Shown: one piece after another, positions 47,949 to 56,760 of the stretch
How positions within the stretch are numbered: the first letter of the stretch is position 1
Layout: the number at the start of each line of letters is the position of its first letter
Source of the DNA: Corynebacterium pilosum DSM 20521 = CIP 103422
GTDB lineage: Bacteria > Actinomycetota > Actinomycetes > Mycobacteriales > Mycobacteriaceae
Assembly (NCBI RefSeq): GCF_000373805.1
Contig: NZ_KB892440.1
Location: 29,222-93,221, forward strand
DNA: 64,000 bases
Direction: 5' to 3'
Notes under the pieces: model-generated
Seen by the model: only the letters and a program-made list of their open reading frames with translations
Databases searched by the model: none
What the model was told of the DNA's origin: nothing
Program-made: the position numbers and the translations under genes

Positions 47949-48767
47949 ATGACGAACCCTAACCAGACCTACCGCATTGAAGACCTTGCAAAGGCTACCG
48001 CTTACGACAACGACGGTGACAAGCTCGGCTCTGTCAAGGATGTCTACATCAACGACGCAACCGGCCAGCCAGACTTCGTCGATGTTAACCACGGCCTGTT
48101 CAACATGAACGACTCCATCGTCCCACTGCGTGGCCACACCCTGCGCGACGGCGAACTGCACCTCGCATTCTCCAAGGACCGCATCAAGGACGCACCTGAG
48201 CTCGGCGAGAACGGTCACCTGACCAACGAGGACCAGGACGCTTTCTACCGCCACTACGGCCTTGAGAACGTTGAGAACACCGCACGCTACGGCGTCGCAA
48301 ACGAAAACGCTGGCCGCCACGCAGCAGAAGAGCGCAACGCTGCTGCAGGCGCTGCAGCTGGCACCGCTGGTACCGCTGGCGACGACGCAACCATGGTCCG
48401 CTCCGAGGAGCGCCTGAACGTCGACAAGGAGCGCCAGGCAACCGGCCGCGTCTCCCTGCGCAAGTACGTCGAGCACGACACCGAGACCGTTGAGGTCCCA
48501 GTCGAGCGCGAAGAGGTCCGCGTTGAGCGTGAGCCAATCTCCGAAGCCGAGGCAGCTAACCTGCGCGGCCAGGATCTGGGCAACGATGAGGCTTCCCTCA
48601 CCCTGCACGAGGAGAAGGTTAACGTCTCCAAGGAATCCGTCCCAGTAGAGAAGGTCTCCCTGGATAAGGAAACCGTGCGCGACACCGAGACCGTGAGCGA
48701 AGATGTTGCTAAGGAACGCATCGAGGCTGACGGCGTCGACAACGCAAACAAGCGCGATCGTCGCTAA
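47949..48767 (+). CDS. PRC-barrel plus DUF2382 protein (paralogue 1)
   Basis: A 272-residue hydrophilic protein. The N-terminal PRC-barrel (about 8-100) has DGDKLGSVKDVYINDATGQP and IVPLRGHTLRDGELHLAF; then FYRHYGLEN. An alanine-rich linker joins the C-terminal DUF2382 (about 150-265; ERLNVDKERQATGRV, VEVPVEREEVRVEREP). Such proteins are often stress-related in actinobacteria; the mechanism is unknown. Codon use looks optimised for high expression. AAGGAG precedes ATG 47949. Confidence 0.85.
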   Translation: MTNPNQTYRIEDLAKATAYDNDGDKLGSVKDVYINDATGQPDFVDVNHGLFNMNDSIVPLRGHTLRDGELHLAFSKDRIKDAPELGENGHLTNEDQDAFYRHYGLENVENTARYGVANENAGRHAAEERNAAAGAAAGTAGTAGDDATMVRSEERLNVDKERQATGRVSLRKYVEHDTETVEVPVEREEVRVEREPISEAEAANLRGQDLGNDEASLTLHEEKVNVSKESVPVEKVSLDKETVRDTETVSEDVAKERIEADGVDNANKRDRR

Positions 48768-48788
48768 GCCCCTCTGGCTTGAAGAAGT

Positions 48789-48828
48789 ACCCCCGGGCCT
48801 GGCTACCATCCAGCCTCCCCGGGGGTTT
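48789..48828 (+). terminator. terminator after PRC-barrel gene 1
   Basis: CCCCCGGG with an inner CTGG arm pairs with CCAG and CCCGGGGG around a short loop, followed by TTTCCCC. Lies 20 bp past the stop codon and separates gene 1 from gene 2. Confidence 0.7.
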
Positions 48829-48924
48829 CCCCTGCTATACCCAGGTTGTGGGTGGTGTGGGCCGGCAGTGTTGCCGGGAAAATCGCTAAGGTGGGGCTCA
48901 CCCCCTACTTATGAAGGAGAAATT

Positions 48925-49398
48925 ATGACCGACTCTCAAAAGACAAATGATCTGCTCAATGCCACGGCATTCGACGCCGACGGTGACAAGCTAGGCTCCG
49001 TCAACGACGTCTTCATCAATGACCGCGACGGCGAACCTGACTTCGTCGACGTCCACCACGGACTGTTCGGGCGCAAGAGCTCCCTGGTCCCGCTGCGCGG
49101 CCACACCCTGCGCGACGGTGAACTGCACCTCGCGTTCGAGAAGGACCGTATTAAGGACGCGCCGGAATTCGGCGAGAGCGGCCACCTCTCCGCGACTGAC
49201 CGCGATAGCCTCTACCGCCACTACAACCTGAACACCTTGGAAGAGCTGACCCGCGACCAGGAGGCCCGCCCGGCGCAGGCACGCACCGGCGCGAAGCGTG
49301 GCCTCGGCGGCACGGACCTTGACGATAGCCACGCCGACGCAGACCGCGAACGCATTGAGGCGATCGGCGAGGCGGACACCAAGGCAGACGATAAATAA
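48925..49398 (+). CDS. PRC-barrel protein (paralogue 2)
   Basis: A 157-residue protein with the same PRC-barrel as its upstream neighbour (GDKLGSVNDVFINDRDGEPD, LVPLRGHTLRDGELHLAF, SLYRHYNLN) but no DUF2382; the tail is short, basic then acidic. ATG 48925 follows AAGGAG. A longer frame upstream runs through the preceding terminator and is rejected. Confidence 0.83.
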   Translation: MTDSQKTNDLLNATAFDADGDKLGSVNDVFINDRDGEPDFVDVHHGLFGRKSSLVPLRGHTLRDGELHLAFEKDRIKDAPEFGESGHLSATDRDSLYRHYNLNTLEELTRDQEARPAQARTGAKRGLGGTDLDDSHADADRERIEAIGEADTKADDK

Positions 49399-49425
49399 AC
49401 CAGTCACGCCTTAGGCCTGACGCAT

Positions 49426-49461
49426 CCCACCGCTTCGGGTCACCGCAGCGGTGGGTTTTTT
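49426..49461 (+). terminator. rho-independent terminator after PRC-barrel gene 2
   Basis: CCCACCGC pairs with GCGGTGGG and is followed directly by TTTTTT. A classic intrinsic terminator 27 bp past the stop. Confidence 0.9.
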
Positions 49462-49503
49462 ATCCCTACCGACAGTAGGCCGACAGTAGAAAGGACCGCC
49501 CCC

Positions 49504-49926
49504 ATGACAGACTCATTCCCCATCGACGACCTCGCCAACGCCATTGCCTATGACTCCACTGGCGACAAGATCGGCGCCATCAACGAGATCTACGTGAACG
49601 AACGCACCGGCCAGCCTAACTTCGTGGCAGTCAACACCAGCATGTCCGGCCTGGTCGATTCCATCGTCCCCCTGCGCGGCCACACGCTACGCGACGGGGA
49701 ACTACACCTGGCCTTCGAGCGCGACCGGATCGAAGACGCCCCCTTGTTGGACACCAGCGGCTACCTCACCACCGAGGAGCAGGACGCGTTCTACCGCCAC
49801 TACGGCCTCGACGCCGTGCAGGACCGCACCACCTACACCACCGGCGAGCCCGCCGAGCTTAACGACGACAACGCCGCGCAGAACGACGACGGCATCCGCC
49901 TGCGCCGCTGGCAACCCCAGGCCTAA
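49504..49926 (+). CDS. PRC-barrel protein (paralogue 3)
   Basis: A 140-residue PRC-barrel protein: FPIDDLANAIAYDSTGDKIG, IVPLRGHTLRDGELHLAFER, EEQDAFYRHYGLDAV. No DUF2382; the C-terminus ends RLRRWQPQA. GAAAGGA precedes the start. Probably co-transcribed with paralogue 4, 27 bp downstream. Confidence 0.83.
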   Translation: MTDSFPIDDLANAIAYDSTGDKIGAINEIYVNERTGQPNFVAVNTSMSGLVDSIVPLRGHTLRDGELHLAFERDRIEDAPLLDTSGYLTTEEQDAFYRHYGLDAVQDRTTYTTGEPAELNDDNAAQNDDGIRLRRWQPQA

Positions 49927-49953
49927 TCCCCACCCCATTAAAGGAGCACCCCA

Positions 49954-50718
49954 GTGAATTCCGCAGACACTCCCCGCGAGCAACAGATCACCGACCTGAG
50001 CAACGCCACCGCCTACGACGCCAACGGCGACAAGATCGGCTCCGTCAGCGACGTGTTCATCAATGACGCCACCGGCCGCCCCGATTTCATCGAGGTGAAC
50101 ACCGGGCTGTTCGGCACGGGCAGCTCATTGGTCCCACTGACCGGCCATTCCCTCCGCGAAGGCGAGATCCACCTGCCGTTTGCTAAGGAGCGCATCCAGG
50201 ACGCGCCCAACGTGCAGGACCCGACCGCGCTGTCCGTCGACGAGAAGGAGGCCTACCTGCGCTACTACGGGCTTGCAGAACCCGCGGCAGAGGTTGCGGC
50301 GGGGACGGGCGATCGTCGAGAAGCACACGCCCCTGCCGACGCAGCACTGATCCGTTCAGAGGAACGCCTGAATGTGAGCAAGCGACGCCGCCCGGCGGAG
50401 CGCGTTGTACTGCGCAAGTACGTCGTAGAGGAAACGCAGACCATCGAGGTTCCCGTGCGACGCGAGGAATACCGCATTGAGCGCGAACCCATCACCGACG
50501 ACGCCGTCGCAGGCTCCGGCGACGCAAGCTCCGGTGGCGGAGAGGATCGTGTCGACGAGGAGTCAGCCTCGCTGGTCATCTACGAGGAGCGCGTGAAAAT
50601 CGAGAAGGAGATCGTGCCGGTTGAGCGCGTCACCCTTTGCAAGGAGATCGTGCGCGACACGGCCACCGTCAGCGAAGACGTGGCGAAGGAGCGCATCGAG
50701 GCGGAAGAGACCCGCTAG
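49954..50718 (+). CDS. PRC-barrel plus DUF2382 protein (paralogue 4)
   Basis: A 254-residue protein repeating the layout of paralogue 1: PRC-barrel (DANGDKIGSVSDVFINDATG, LVPLTGHSLREGEIHLPFAK) then DUF2382 (RSEERLNVSKRRRPAERVVL, IEVPVRREEYRIEREP). GTG start at 49954 with AAGGAG upstream. Its TAG stop directly abuts the stop of the convergent FUSC gene (TAGCTAG) with no terminator. Confidence 0.85.
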   Translation: MNSADTPREQQITDLSNATAYDANGDKIGSVSDVFINDATGRPDFIEVNTGLFGTGSSLVPLTGHSLREGEIHLPFAKERIQDAPNVQDPTALSVDEKEAYLRYYGLAEPAAEVAAGTGDRREAHAPADAALIRSEERLNVSKRRRPAERVVLRKYVVEETQTIEVPVRREEYRIEREPITDDAVAGSGDASSGGGEDRVDEESASLVIYEERVKIEKEIVPVERVTLCKEIVRDTATVSEDVAKERIEAEETR

Positions 50719-51888
50719 CTAGTCGTCCCAGAGCTCCGGCGGGTAGGCGGGCGTGTCCGAGGTCGGCGAAAGCACAGCGACCGCGGACGCCCGCGACATT
50801 CCGCAAATCTGCAGCAAGTCGACGATGATCGAGCGCGACTGGGCCAGCACCACGTAGCCGCTAAGCACCGTGTCCTCGTCGACCACATCCATCGACGCCT
50901 CCGCGCCCAGCTTGCGCAGCTGGTTGACCAGGATCGGGATCTCGGTGGCCTGGTTGACGTCCGTGCCTACCTCATAGACTTCGGACAGGTCAAGGGTGTA
51001 CTTGGCAAGTGCATCGATGATTTCCAGCTGGCGTTCGCTTACCTGGTCCTCATCTTGGACCAGCACGAGGGCCCGCCGCGCAAGCACCCGCACGTTGCGC
51101 ACCACGTTGTCCACCGGCACGACGGTGCGCCTCAAGGACCGCACGTATCGACGAGAACTCCACAGGAACGGGGAAATTTGGGCGGACTCCGACCCTGAGC
51201 GGGTGGCTTTGAGCATCGCGTCGACGTCACTCTGGGTGCCGCGGATGGCTTGCAGGGCGCCCTCGATCAGCTCGGGGTCTTTTTTGCGTAGGCCTTCGGC
51301 CACGTCGTCAAGCACCGATGAGGCGATCCCCAACAGTTTGGAGAGTTCGTGGCGCGCAGAGACCAGCGGCGAAGACGGCAGCAGCGCGATCGTGAGCAAA
51401 CCAATCGATGAGCCGATGATGGCATCGATCGTGCGGTCGATGCCCGAGGTGGCGGACTCCGGTGTCATGATCGTCGCAATCAAAATGGAGCCGATGGCCA
51501 CCTGGTTGTTCACCAGCACTGAGCCGCTGAGGAAGGACGCGATCAACAAACTTCCGGCGACCGCCACCGCGATCTGCCATCCGCCAGCCCCCAAGCTGCC
51601 GAACAGGAGGTCGCCGACCAGCACGCCCAGCACGCAGCCAAAGGACATCTCGAGGGCGCGCTGGATGCGGTCGCCGCCCGAAAAGCCCAGCACGATAATG
51701 ACGGAAATTGGGGCGAAGAAGGGCAGGTGGTGGCCAACAACCTCGCTGGCCACCCAGTACGCTAAGCCGGCGGCGAGTGCCGATTGCAGGATGGGGAAAA
51801 ATCTTTTCCGCAGCCGCAACACCCGGGACTGCAGTGATTGGTCGACCGCTTTGAGGCGGTCGCGCGTGCTCATACGTTGTTTTGCCAT
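50719..51888 (-). CDS. FUSC-family membrane protein
   Basis: A 389-residue protein with six or so N-terminal helices (LAAGLAYWVASEVVG, ISVIIVLGFSGGDRIQRALE, SFGCVLGVLVGDLLFG) and a long cytoplasmic helical domain, as in the fusaric-acid-resistance / aromatic acid exporter family. Substrate unknown. Follows the secreted-protein gene by 9 bp, likely one transcript. Confidence 0.82.
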   Translation of the reverse strand: MAKQRMSTRDRLKAVDQSLQSRVLRLRKRFFPILQSALAAGLAYWVASEVVGHHLPFFAPISVIIVLGFSGGDRIQRALEMSFGCVLGVLVGDLLFGSLGAGGWQIAVAVAGSLLIASFLSGSVLVNNQVAIGSILIATIMTPESATSGIDRTIDAIIGSSIGLLTIALLPSSPLVSARHELSKLLGIASSVLDDVAEGLRKKDPELIEGALQAIRGTQSDVDAMLKATRSGSESAQISPFLWSSRRYVRSLRRTVVPVDNVVRNVRVLARRALVLVQDEDQVSERQLEIIDALAKYTLDLSEVYEVGTDVNQATEIPILVNQLRKLGAEASMDVVDEDTVLSGYVVLAQSRSIIVDLLQICGMSRASAVAVLSPTSDTPAYPPELWDD

Positions 51889-51897
51889 CTCGGTGCA

Positions 51898-53076
51898 CTA
51901 CCTTATATCAGCATCAATGGTGGCCTTAGCCGTCGCGATTTCAGGCGGCCGCGACACGGACAGTGTCAGCTGGTACAACTCCTGCTCGGAGGCACCGAGA
52001 ATCGGGACGTCATCGCCGACCTCTATTTCGGGAAGGCACGGGGCCGTGTAGTCAATCGACACGTCGATCCTGTCGTGCGGGCCCACCCACAGGTCCGAAG
52101 AGAAGTCGCTGCTTAGCGGGAAGAGTTGATCAACAAGCATCCGCCTCGTCGGTACGTGCCCACCCGTTGGATTGGTCAGGGAAGGCTCCAACTGTTTCGA
52201 GGTGGCCGCGCGTTGTTCTTGTTCACCGCCGGGTGTGGTCACCGTGGTCACGGCCCGGGCTGCCCGGCCCAGGTCACGCCATGTGCGCCCCTGTTCTGCC
52301 CAGGCCGCAGGCGCCTCGACTTCGCTGGTATCAAACTGCAGTTGATAGCCCCATGCCCCCGACATGCCCGGGTCTTTCATCTCCTTCTGCGAGGTCACGG
52401 AATAGTTGCACAGCCCGGCACCGTTATCTCCGCCCGTCATCACAAATTTCTCGTGGGTGGTGTCCAGTGCGCGGTCGACGACCCGCCCGACCTCAATCGA
52501 CGCCTCCGCCTCAAAAGAAGTGGCACGCTCGCTCACTGTCGCCGGGACGGACAGGCGAATCTCATCCGGGGACGCGTATTCCCGCGGGACGAAGGGGAAG
52601 CCGAAGTCGCTAAACTGGGGGTGGTTTGAGTTGGTGCGCACCAACCCCTCCACCGGGTCCCAGGCCCTGCCGAACAACGCCACCCAACACCCCGGGGTGC
52701 GCCCCGGTTCTATTTCTACGTGGTGGACAGTGCCACCAGCCCAGCTGATGTCCTCGGCTGTGGGCGCCCGATCAAAGGGCACGTCCGGGTCCTCGCACAC
52801 CACCAAGGTGGCCCAGGTCTGCGCGGTCCAGCCGCCCCGGTCCTCCTTCGGCATGCCGGGCTGAAAAGTGAAGTCATAGGCCGTCGCTTGCCCGGGCGTG
52901 AGCGGTCCGCGCACATTCGCCTTGGCTGCGGGCTTGAGTGCGCCCAACTCTTCCTCGCCGATGATATTCCAGCCCGGGACCACTTCTTGTTCGTCCGGTT
53001 GCGCCCCCGAGGACGGCAGGGCCACAGCCCCTGCCGCCACCACCGCGACTACCGCTAACGCTTTATGACGAAACAT
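51898..53076 (-). CDS. secreted protein of unknown function
   Basis: A 392-residue exported protein: signal peptide ending around GAQP (residue 27), then a domain rich in Trp and Pro without recognised motifs. Cysteines are few and could form disulfides. In an operon with the FUSC gene, so it may serve in envelope transport, but nothing in the sequence shows this. ATG 53076 is used; GTG 53085 is possible. Confidence 0.65.
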   Translation of the reverse strand: MFRHKALAVVAVVAAGAVALPSSGAQPDEQEVVPGWNIIGEEELGALKPAAKANVRGPLTPGQATAYDFTFQPGMPKEDRGGWTAQTWATLVVCEDPDVPFDRAPTAEDISWAGGTVHHVEIEPGRTPGCWVALFGRAWDPVEGLVRTNSNHPQFSDFGFPFVPREYASPDEIRLSVPATVSERATSFEAEASIEVGRVVDRALDTTHEKFVMTGGDNGAGLCNYSVTSQKEMKDPGMSGAWGYQLQFDTSEVEAPAAWAEQGRTWRDLGRAARAVTTVTTPGGEQEQRAATSKQLEPSLTNPTGGHVPTRRMLVDQLFPLSSDFSSDLWVGPHDRIDVSIDYTAPCLPEIEVGDDVPILGASEQELYQLTLSVSRPPEIATAKATIDADIR

Positions 53077-53110
53077 ACTTCTCACTGTACTGGCAGAAAG
53101 CTACCCAAGA

Positions 53111-53157
53111 AAGAAACCGGCCTCCCCGCCAACAGTGGGCGGGAAGACCGGTTCAGT
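53111..53157 (-). terminator. terminator of fba
   Basis: On the minus strand AACCGGTCTTCCCGCC pairs with GGCGGGGAGGCCGGTT around a 7-base loop, followed by TCTTTCTT. Lies 19 bp beyond the fba stop codon. Confidence 0.85.
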
Positions 53158-53175
53158 GCTTCCGTTGGGTCTTCC

Positions 53176-54210
53176 TTACTTGGAAACGGTCTTGCCTGAA
53201 GAGTGCAGGTCGTTACATGCCTCGATGACGCGCTCAGACATGGACTGCTCAGCCTTCTTCATGTAGGAACGTGGGTCATAGACCTTCTTGTTGCCCACTT
53301 CGCCGTCGATCTTCAGCACACCGTCGTAGTTTTCGAACATGTGGGAGACAACCGGGCGGGTGAACGCGTACTGGGTGTCCGTGTCCACGTTCATCTTGAT
53401 GGTGCCGTAGGACAGCGCCTCTTCGATCTTCTCCTTCTCGGAGCCGGAGCCGCCGTGGAAGACGAAGTCAAATGGCTGCGAGCCTGGCTCAAGACCCAGC
53501 TTCTCCACTGCGGTCTCCTGGCCCATCTTCAGCACCTCTGGCTTCAGCTTCACGTTGCCTGGCTTGTACACGCCGTGCACGTTGCCGAAGGTTGCTGCCA
53601 GCAGGTAGCGACCGTTCTCGCCGGTGCCGATGGCATCGATGGTCTTCTCGAAGTCTTCCTTGGTGGTGTAGAGGTTAGCGCCGGCCTTTGCCTCAACGCC
53701 GTCCTCTTCGCCACCGACGACACCGATCTCAATCTCCAAGATGATGTTCGCCTTGTGTGCCTTTTCCAGCAGTTCCTGGGCGATCTCGAGGTTCTCGTCG
53801 ATGGGGACTGCGGATCCATCCCACATGTGGGACTGGAACAGCGGCAGCTCGCCGCGGTCCACGCGCTCCTGGGAGATCTGGATCAAAGGACGCACGTACT
53901 CGTCCAAGACCTCCTTCTGGCAGTGGTCAGTGTGCAGTGCGACGTTGATGCCGTAGTGCTTCGCGGCCTCGTGTGCGAAAGCAGCCAGGGCCTGGGCGCC
54001 AGCGACCTTGTTCTTCACGGCCAAGCCAGAGCCGAACTCAGCACCGCCGGTGGAGAACTGGATGATGCCGTCCGACTCCGCCTCAGCGAAGCCCTTCAGC
54101 GCAGCATTGATGGTCTCAGACGAGGTGCAGTTGATGGCTGGGAAGGCATAGCCACCCGCCTTCGCCCTGTCGAGCATTTCGTTGTAGACCTCGGGAGTTG
54201 CGATAGGCAT
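53176..54210 (-). CDS. fba: fructose-bisphosphate aldolase, class II
   Basis: A 344-residue zinc aldolase of glycolysis/gluconeogenesis. Zinc and catalytic motifs: VALHTDHCQKEVLDEYV, EIEIGVVGGEEDGV, LAATFGNVHGVY and FHGGSGSEKEKIEEAL. Starts MPIATPEVYNEML at 54210, preceded by GGAGG; a longer frame to 54288 is not conserved. Codon use is optimised, as expected for an abundant enzyme. Confidence 0.97.
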   Translation of the reverse strand: MPIATPEVYNEMLDRAKAGGYAFPAINCTSSETINAALKGFAEAESDGIIQFSTGGAEFGSGLAVKNKVAGAQALAAFAHEAAKHYGINVALHTDHCQKEVLDEYVRPLIQISQERVDRGELPLFQSHMWDGSAVPIDENLEIAQELLEKAHKANIILEIEIGVVGGEEDGVEAKAGANLYTTKEDFEKTIDAIGTGENGRYLLAATFGNVHGVYKPGNVKLKPEVLKMGQETAVEKLGLEPGSQPFDFVFHGGSGSEKEKIEEALSYGTIKMNVDTDTQYAFTRPVVSHMFENYDGVLKIDGEVGNKKVYDPRSYMKKAEQSMSERVIEACNDLHSSGKTVSK

Positions 54211-54321
54211 ATGCTTTGATTTCCTCCATTTTCGCGAAATTGGGATACACCCCCAGTATGCCCTCTTTTCGCGACGTATGCCCGCCAATCCGCAAAGTGA
54301 TACCTACGCCATAGTTGTGGC

Positions 54322-55503
54322 CTACTTCTGGCCCTCCACGCGTGCGGCGGCTTCGAGCAACATCCACCCGGATAGTTGCACGGACAAGTCGCGTTCGTCG
54401 ATACGCACCAGCCCGATCGCCTCGCTGACAGTGGACGGGCCCATGCCGTAGTTGTGCGGCAGGCGGGCGTCCTTCGTCCAGTCAGAGGAGAACACGGGCA
54501 GCCCGTCGACCTCGAGGCGGTGGTTCCACACAGATTCCGCACTGGCCAGCACTAAACGACGAGCGACCTTGCGCGTGGCGATATTTGTTGGGGAATCTGC
54601 AGGCAGCCGCACCGCAATATCGGCCAAGTAGCGGGCGAGGATGCCTTTGAACAGGCCGCCATCGCCGTCGCCACCACCCAAGATCACGGACTGTGGTGAG
54701 GCCATGTGCAGCGCAATCGACTGCACGAGGGAGCGGATGTGGGTGACGTACTGCATGGAATCGCTGGCGGAATCGGCCTCGTCGTAGGAGTCGATCGCCT
54801 CGTCGCCACTTAAACCCGCGGCCTCACGCAGCGCCAGCACGATCTCCAGCGACGCCCCCAACAGAACGCCCTGGTTGTAGGTGTACTGCGCTGTGACCAG
54901 CTCGGGGCCGTGCATGCGCATCCGCACCCCGTCCATGACAAGGCCGTTGTCCGCGATCAGATTGTCGTAGATCCAGTCCACGATCTGGCGGGCTTGGTCG
55001 ACGCGCCCCGTGCGCGCCATCATGATGGCCGAAGGCCCATTGGAGGGCACGTTGAAAAACGTCTCACCGCTGCGCCACGGCAACACGCCCGTCACGGAAT
55101 CAATACCGGCCAGCAGGTTGAATTCCAGGCTATCTAGCTGCTTGCCGCGCTTGAACTTGTCCAGCTGCGCGACCCGGTCCAAGGCCAGCGCCATCCACGC
55201 CTTGTCGTCGTAGTAGCGGTTGTTCTTCAGCTTGCCCAGGTTGCGGATCTTGATGCCGCGGATGGTGTGCCCGATGCGCTTGCGGCGGGTTTTTGTGTCG
55301 CGGCGCAGCGTGGCGTCGACCTGGCAGTCCAGGTAGTGTGCCTGCCACCAGTAGTGCCAGTGGATGAAGAGGCGTTCCTTGTTGGTGGGCGGCCAGCTGA
55401 CCATGGCTAGGTTGGTGCGCGGGATCCCCCACAAACGGGTGGCATGGCGCTCGGTGATGGCTGCTTCAGCTAGATCGGCGCGGTGCGCCCACGTCTCTGG
55501 CAC
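54322..55503 (-). CDS. glycoside hydrolase family 76 protein
   Basis: A 393-residue (alpha/alpha)6-barrel protein of the GH76 alpha-1,6-mannanase family. The catalytic Asp pair is probably in NRYYDDKAWMALAL (about residues 95-108); YTYNQGVLLGASLE is another family motif. No signal peptide is visible, so either it is cytoplasmic or the export signal is unusual. Could act on mannan-type envelope glycans. Confidence 0.82.
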   Translation of the reverse strand: MPETWAHRADLAEAAITERHATRLWGIPRTNLAMVSWPPTNKERLFIHWHYWWQAHYLDCQVDATLRRDTKTRRKRIGHTIRGIKIRNLGKLKNNRYYDDKAWMALALDRVAQLDKFKRGKQLDSLEFNLLAGIDSVTGVLPWRSGETFFNVPSNGPSAIMMARTGRVDQARQIVDWIYDNLIADNGLVMDGVRMRMHGPELVTAQYTYNQGVLLGASLEIVLALREAAGLSGDEAIDSYDEADSASDSMQYVTHIRSLVQSIALHMASPQSVILGGGDGDGGLFKGILARYLADIAVRLPADSPTNIATRKVARRLVLASAESVWNHRLEVDGLPVFSSDWTKDARLPHNYGMGPSTVSEAIGLVRIDERDLSVQLSGWMLLEAAARVEGQK

Positions 55504-55546
55504 GGTTCTCCTTGCTGCTGGATACTGAACAGTCTATCCATATGTT

Positions 55547-56203
55547 TTAGGACCACGAATGTTTCAGGTCCGCATGCTGACGAATCCACGTATGCATCGC
55601 AATCCCGGCAGCGACACCAGCGTTGATCGAGCGAGTTGACCCGAACTGGGCAATCGAGCACGTCATCACCGCGGCCCCCTGTGCCTCGGCGGTGACCCCC
55701 GGCCCTTCTTGACCAAACACCAGCATACATTTCTCAGGCAGTGAAGCGGTTTCCAGCGGGATACTACCTGGCGTATTGTCGATGGCCACGATCGGCAAGT
55801 CCCGCTCCACACACCATTGCACCAGCTCAGCAATATCGGGATGGTGCTCTAGGTGCTGGTAGCGGTCGGTGACCATCGCCCCACGACGATTCCACCGCCG
55901 CCTGCCGACGATGTGTACCGTGTCCACCGCAAAAGCATTCGCGGTGCGCACCACCGTGCCAATATTGGCATCATTTTCGAAGTTTTCAATCGCGATGTGT
56001 AGCGGGTGCCGGCGCTGATCAATGTCCGCCACAATGGCCTCGCGCGTCCAGTACCGGTAGGCATCCACCACGTTCCGGGTGTCGCCTTCGCGCAAGAGTT
56101 CTTCGTCGTAACGCGGATCTGTCGGCCATTCACCGGCCCACGGTCCCACACCATGCCTGCCCTCGCCCCATTCGGTGGGGCCGGGCTGCTCGTCGTTAAG
56201 CAA
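55547..56203 (-). CDS. TrmH/SpoU-family RNA methyltransferase
   Basis: A 218-residue SPOUT methyltransferase with its three motifs: NFENDANIGTVVRTANAFAV, LVFGQEGPGVT and STRSINAGVAAGIAMHTWIR. The target nucleotide is not known. The start is probably TTG 56203 (MLNDEQPGPTEWG): GGAGG of the pyrE end lies 9 bp upstream, and the two genes overlap by 8 bp. TTG 56209 is an alternative. Confidence 0.85.
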   Translation of the reverse strand: MLNDEQPGPTEWGEGRHGVGPWAGEWPTDPRYDEELLREGDTRNVVDAYRYWTREAIVADIDQRRHPLHIAIENFENDANIGTVVRTANAFAVDTVHIVGRRRWNRRGAMVTDRYQHLEHHPDIAELVQWCVERDLPIVAIDNTPGSIPLETASLPEKCMLVFGQEGPGVTAEAQGAAVMTCSIAQFGSTRSINAGVAAGIAMHTWIRQHADLKHSWS

Positions 56204-56750
56204 GCCCAAGATCCTCCAGGCCAAGCAGGTAGCGGTACTCCAGCCCGGCGTCGGCCAGGACGGTGTCCGCACCTGTCGCGCGATCCACCACAGTGGCCAC
56301 CGCGACGACCTCCGCACCCTCTTCGCGCACGGCCTCCACCGCGGTGAGCGGCGAATTGCCCGTGGTCGTTGTGTCTTCCACGACGAGCACGCGCTTGCCG
56401 ACGATCGACGGGCCCTCCACGCGGCGCTGCATGCCGTGCTTCTTGGCTTCCTTGCGTACGACGAAGGCATCCACCGGGGAGCCGTCCGCATGCATGACGG
56501 CGGCTGCGACCGGGTCCGCGCCCAAGGTCAGGCCGCCGACGGCGATGTAATCCAAGTCCGCGGTGAGCTCGCGCAGCAGCTGCCCAATCAGGCGCGATGC
56601 CTTGTGGTGCAGCGTGGCACGGCGCAGGTCAACGTAGTAATCGGCTTCTTTGCCCGAGGACAGCGTCAACTTCCCATGCACAACCGCTAGTTCTTTGACC
56701 AGCTCCGCTAGTTCGGCCTTCGCCTTGTGATCGATCTGTGTTTCAGCCAT
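56196..56750 (-). CDS. pyrE: orotate phosphoribosyltransferase
   Basis: A 184-residue type I PRTase making OMP in pyrimidine synthesis. The PRPP loop is VLVVEDTTTTGNS (about residues 117-129); LSSGKEADYYVDLRRATLH and GGLTLGADPVA complete the family pattern. ATG 56750 begins MAETQIDHKAK. Coupled to the methyltransferase gene. Confidence 0.96.
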   Translation of the reverse strand: MAETQIDHKAKAELAELVKELAVVHGKLTLSSGKEADYYVDLRRATLHHKASRLIGQLLRELTADLDYIAVGGLTLGADPVAAAVMHADGSPVDAFVVRKEAKKHGMQRRVEGPSIVGKRVLVVEDTTTTGNSPLTAVEAVREEGAEVVAVATVVDRATGADTVLADAGLEYRYLLGLEDLGLA

Positions 56751-56760
56751 GCGATCAATA

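Noticed and set aside
47749..47952. A 67-codon frame just before the PRC-barrel cluster
   Set aside because: No ribosome-binding site, no recognised motif, and it covers the ribosome-binding site of the next gene.
48703..48924. Upstream extension of PRC-barrel gene 2
   Set aside because: The frame passes through a strong terminator and overlaps the previous gene; ATG 48925 with AAGGAG begins the conserved sequence.
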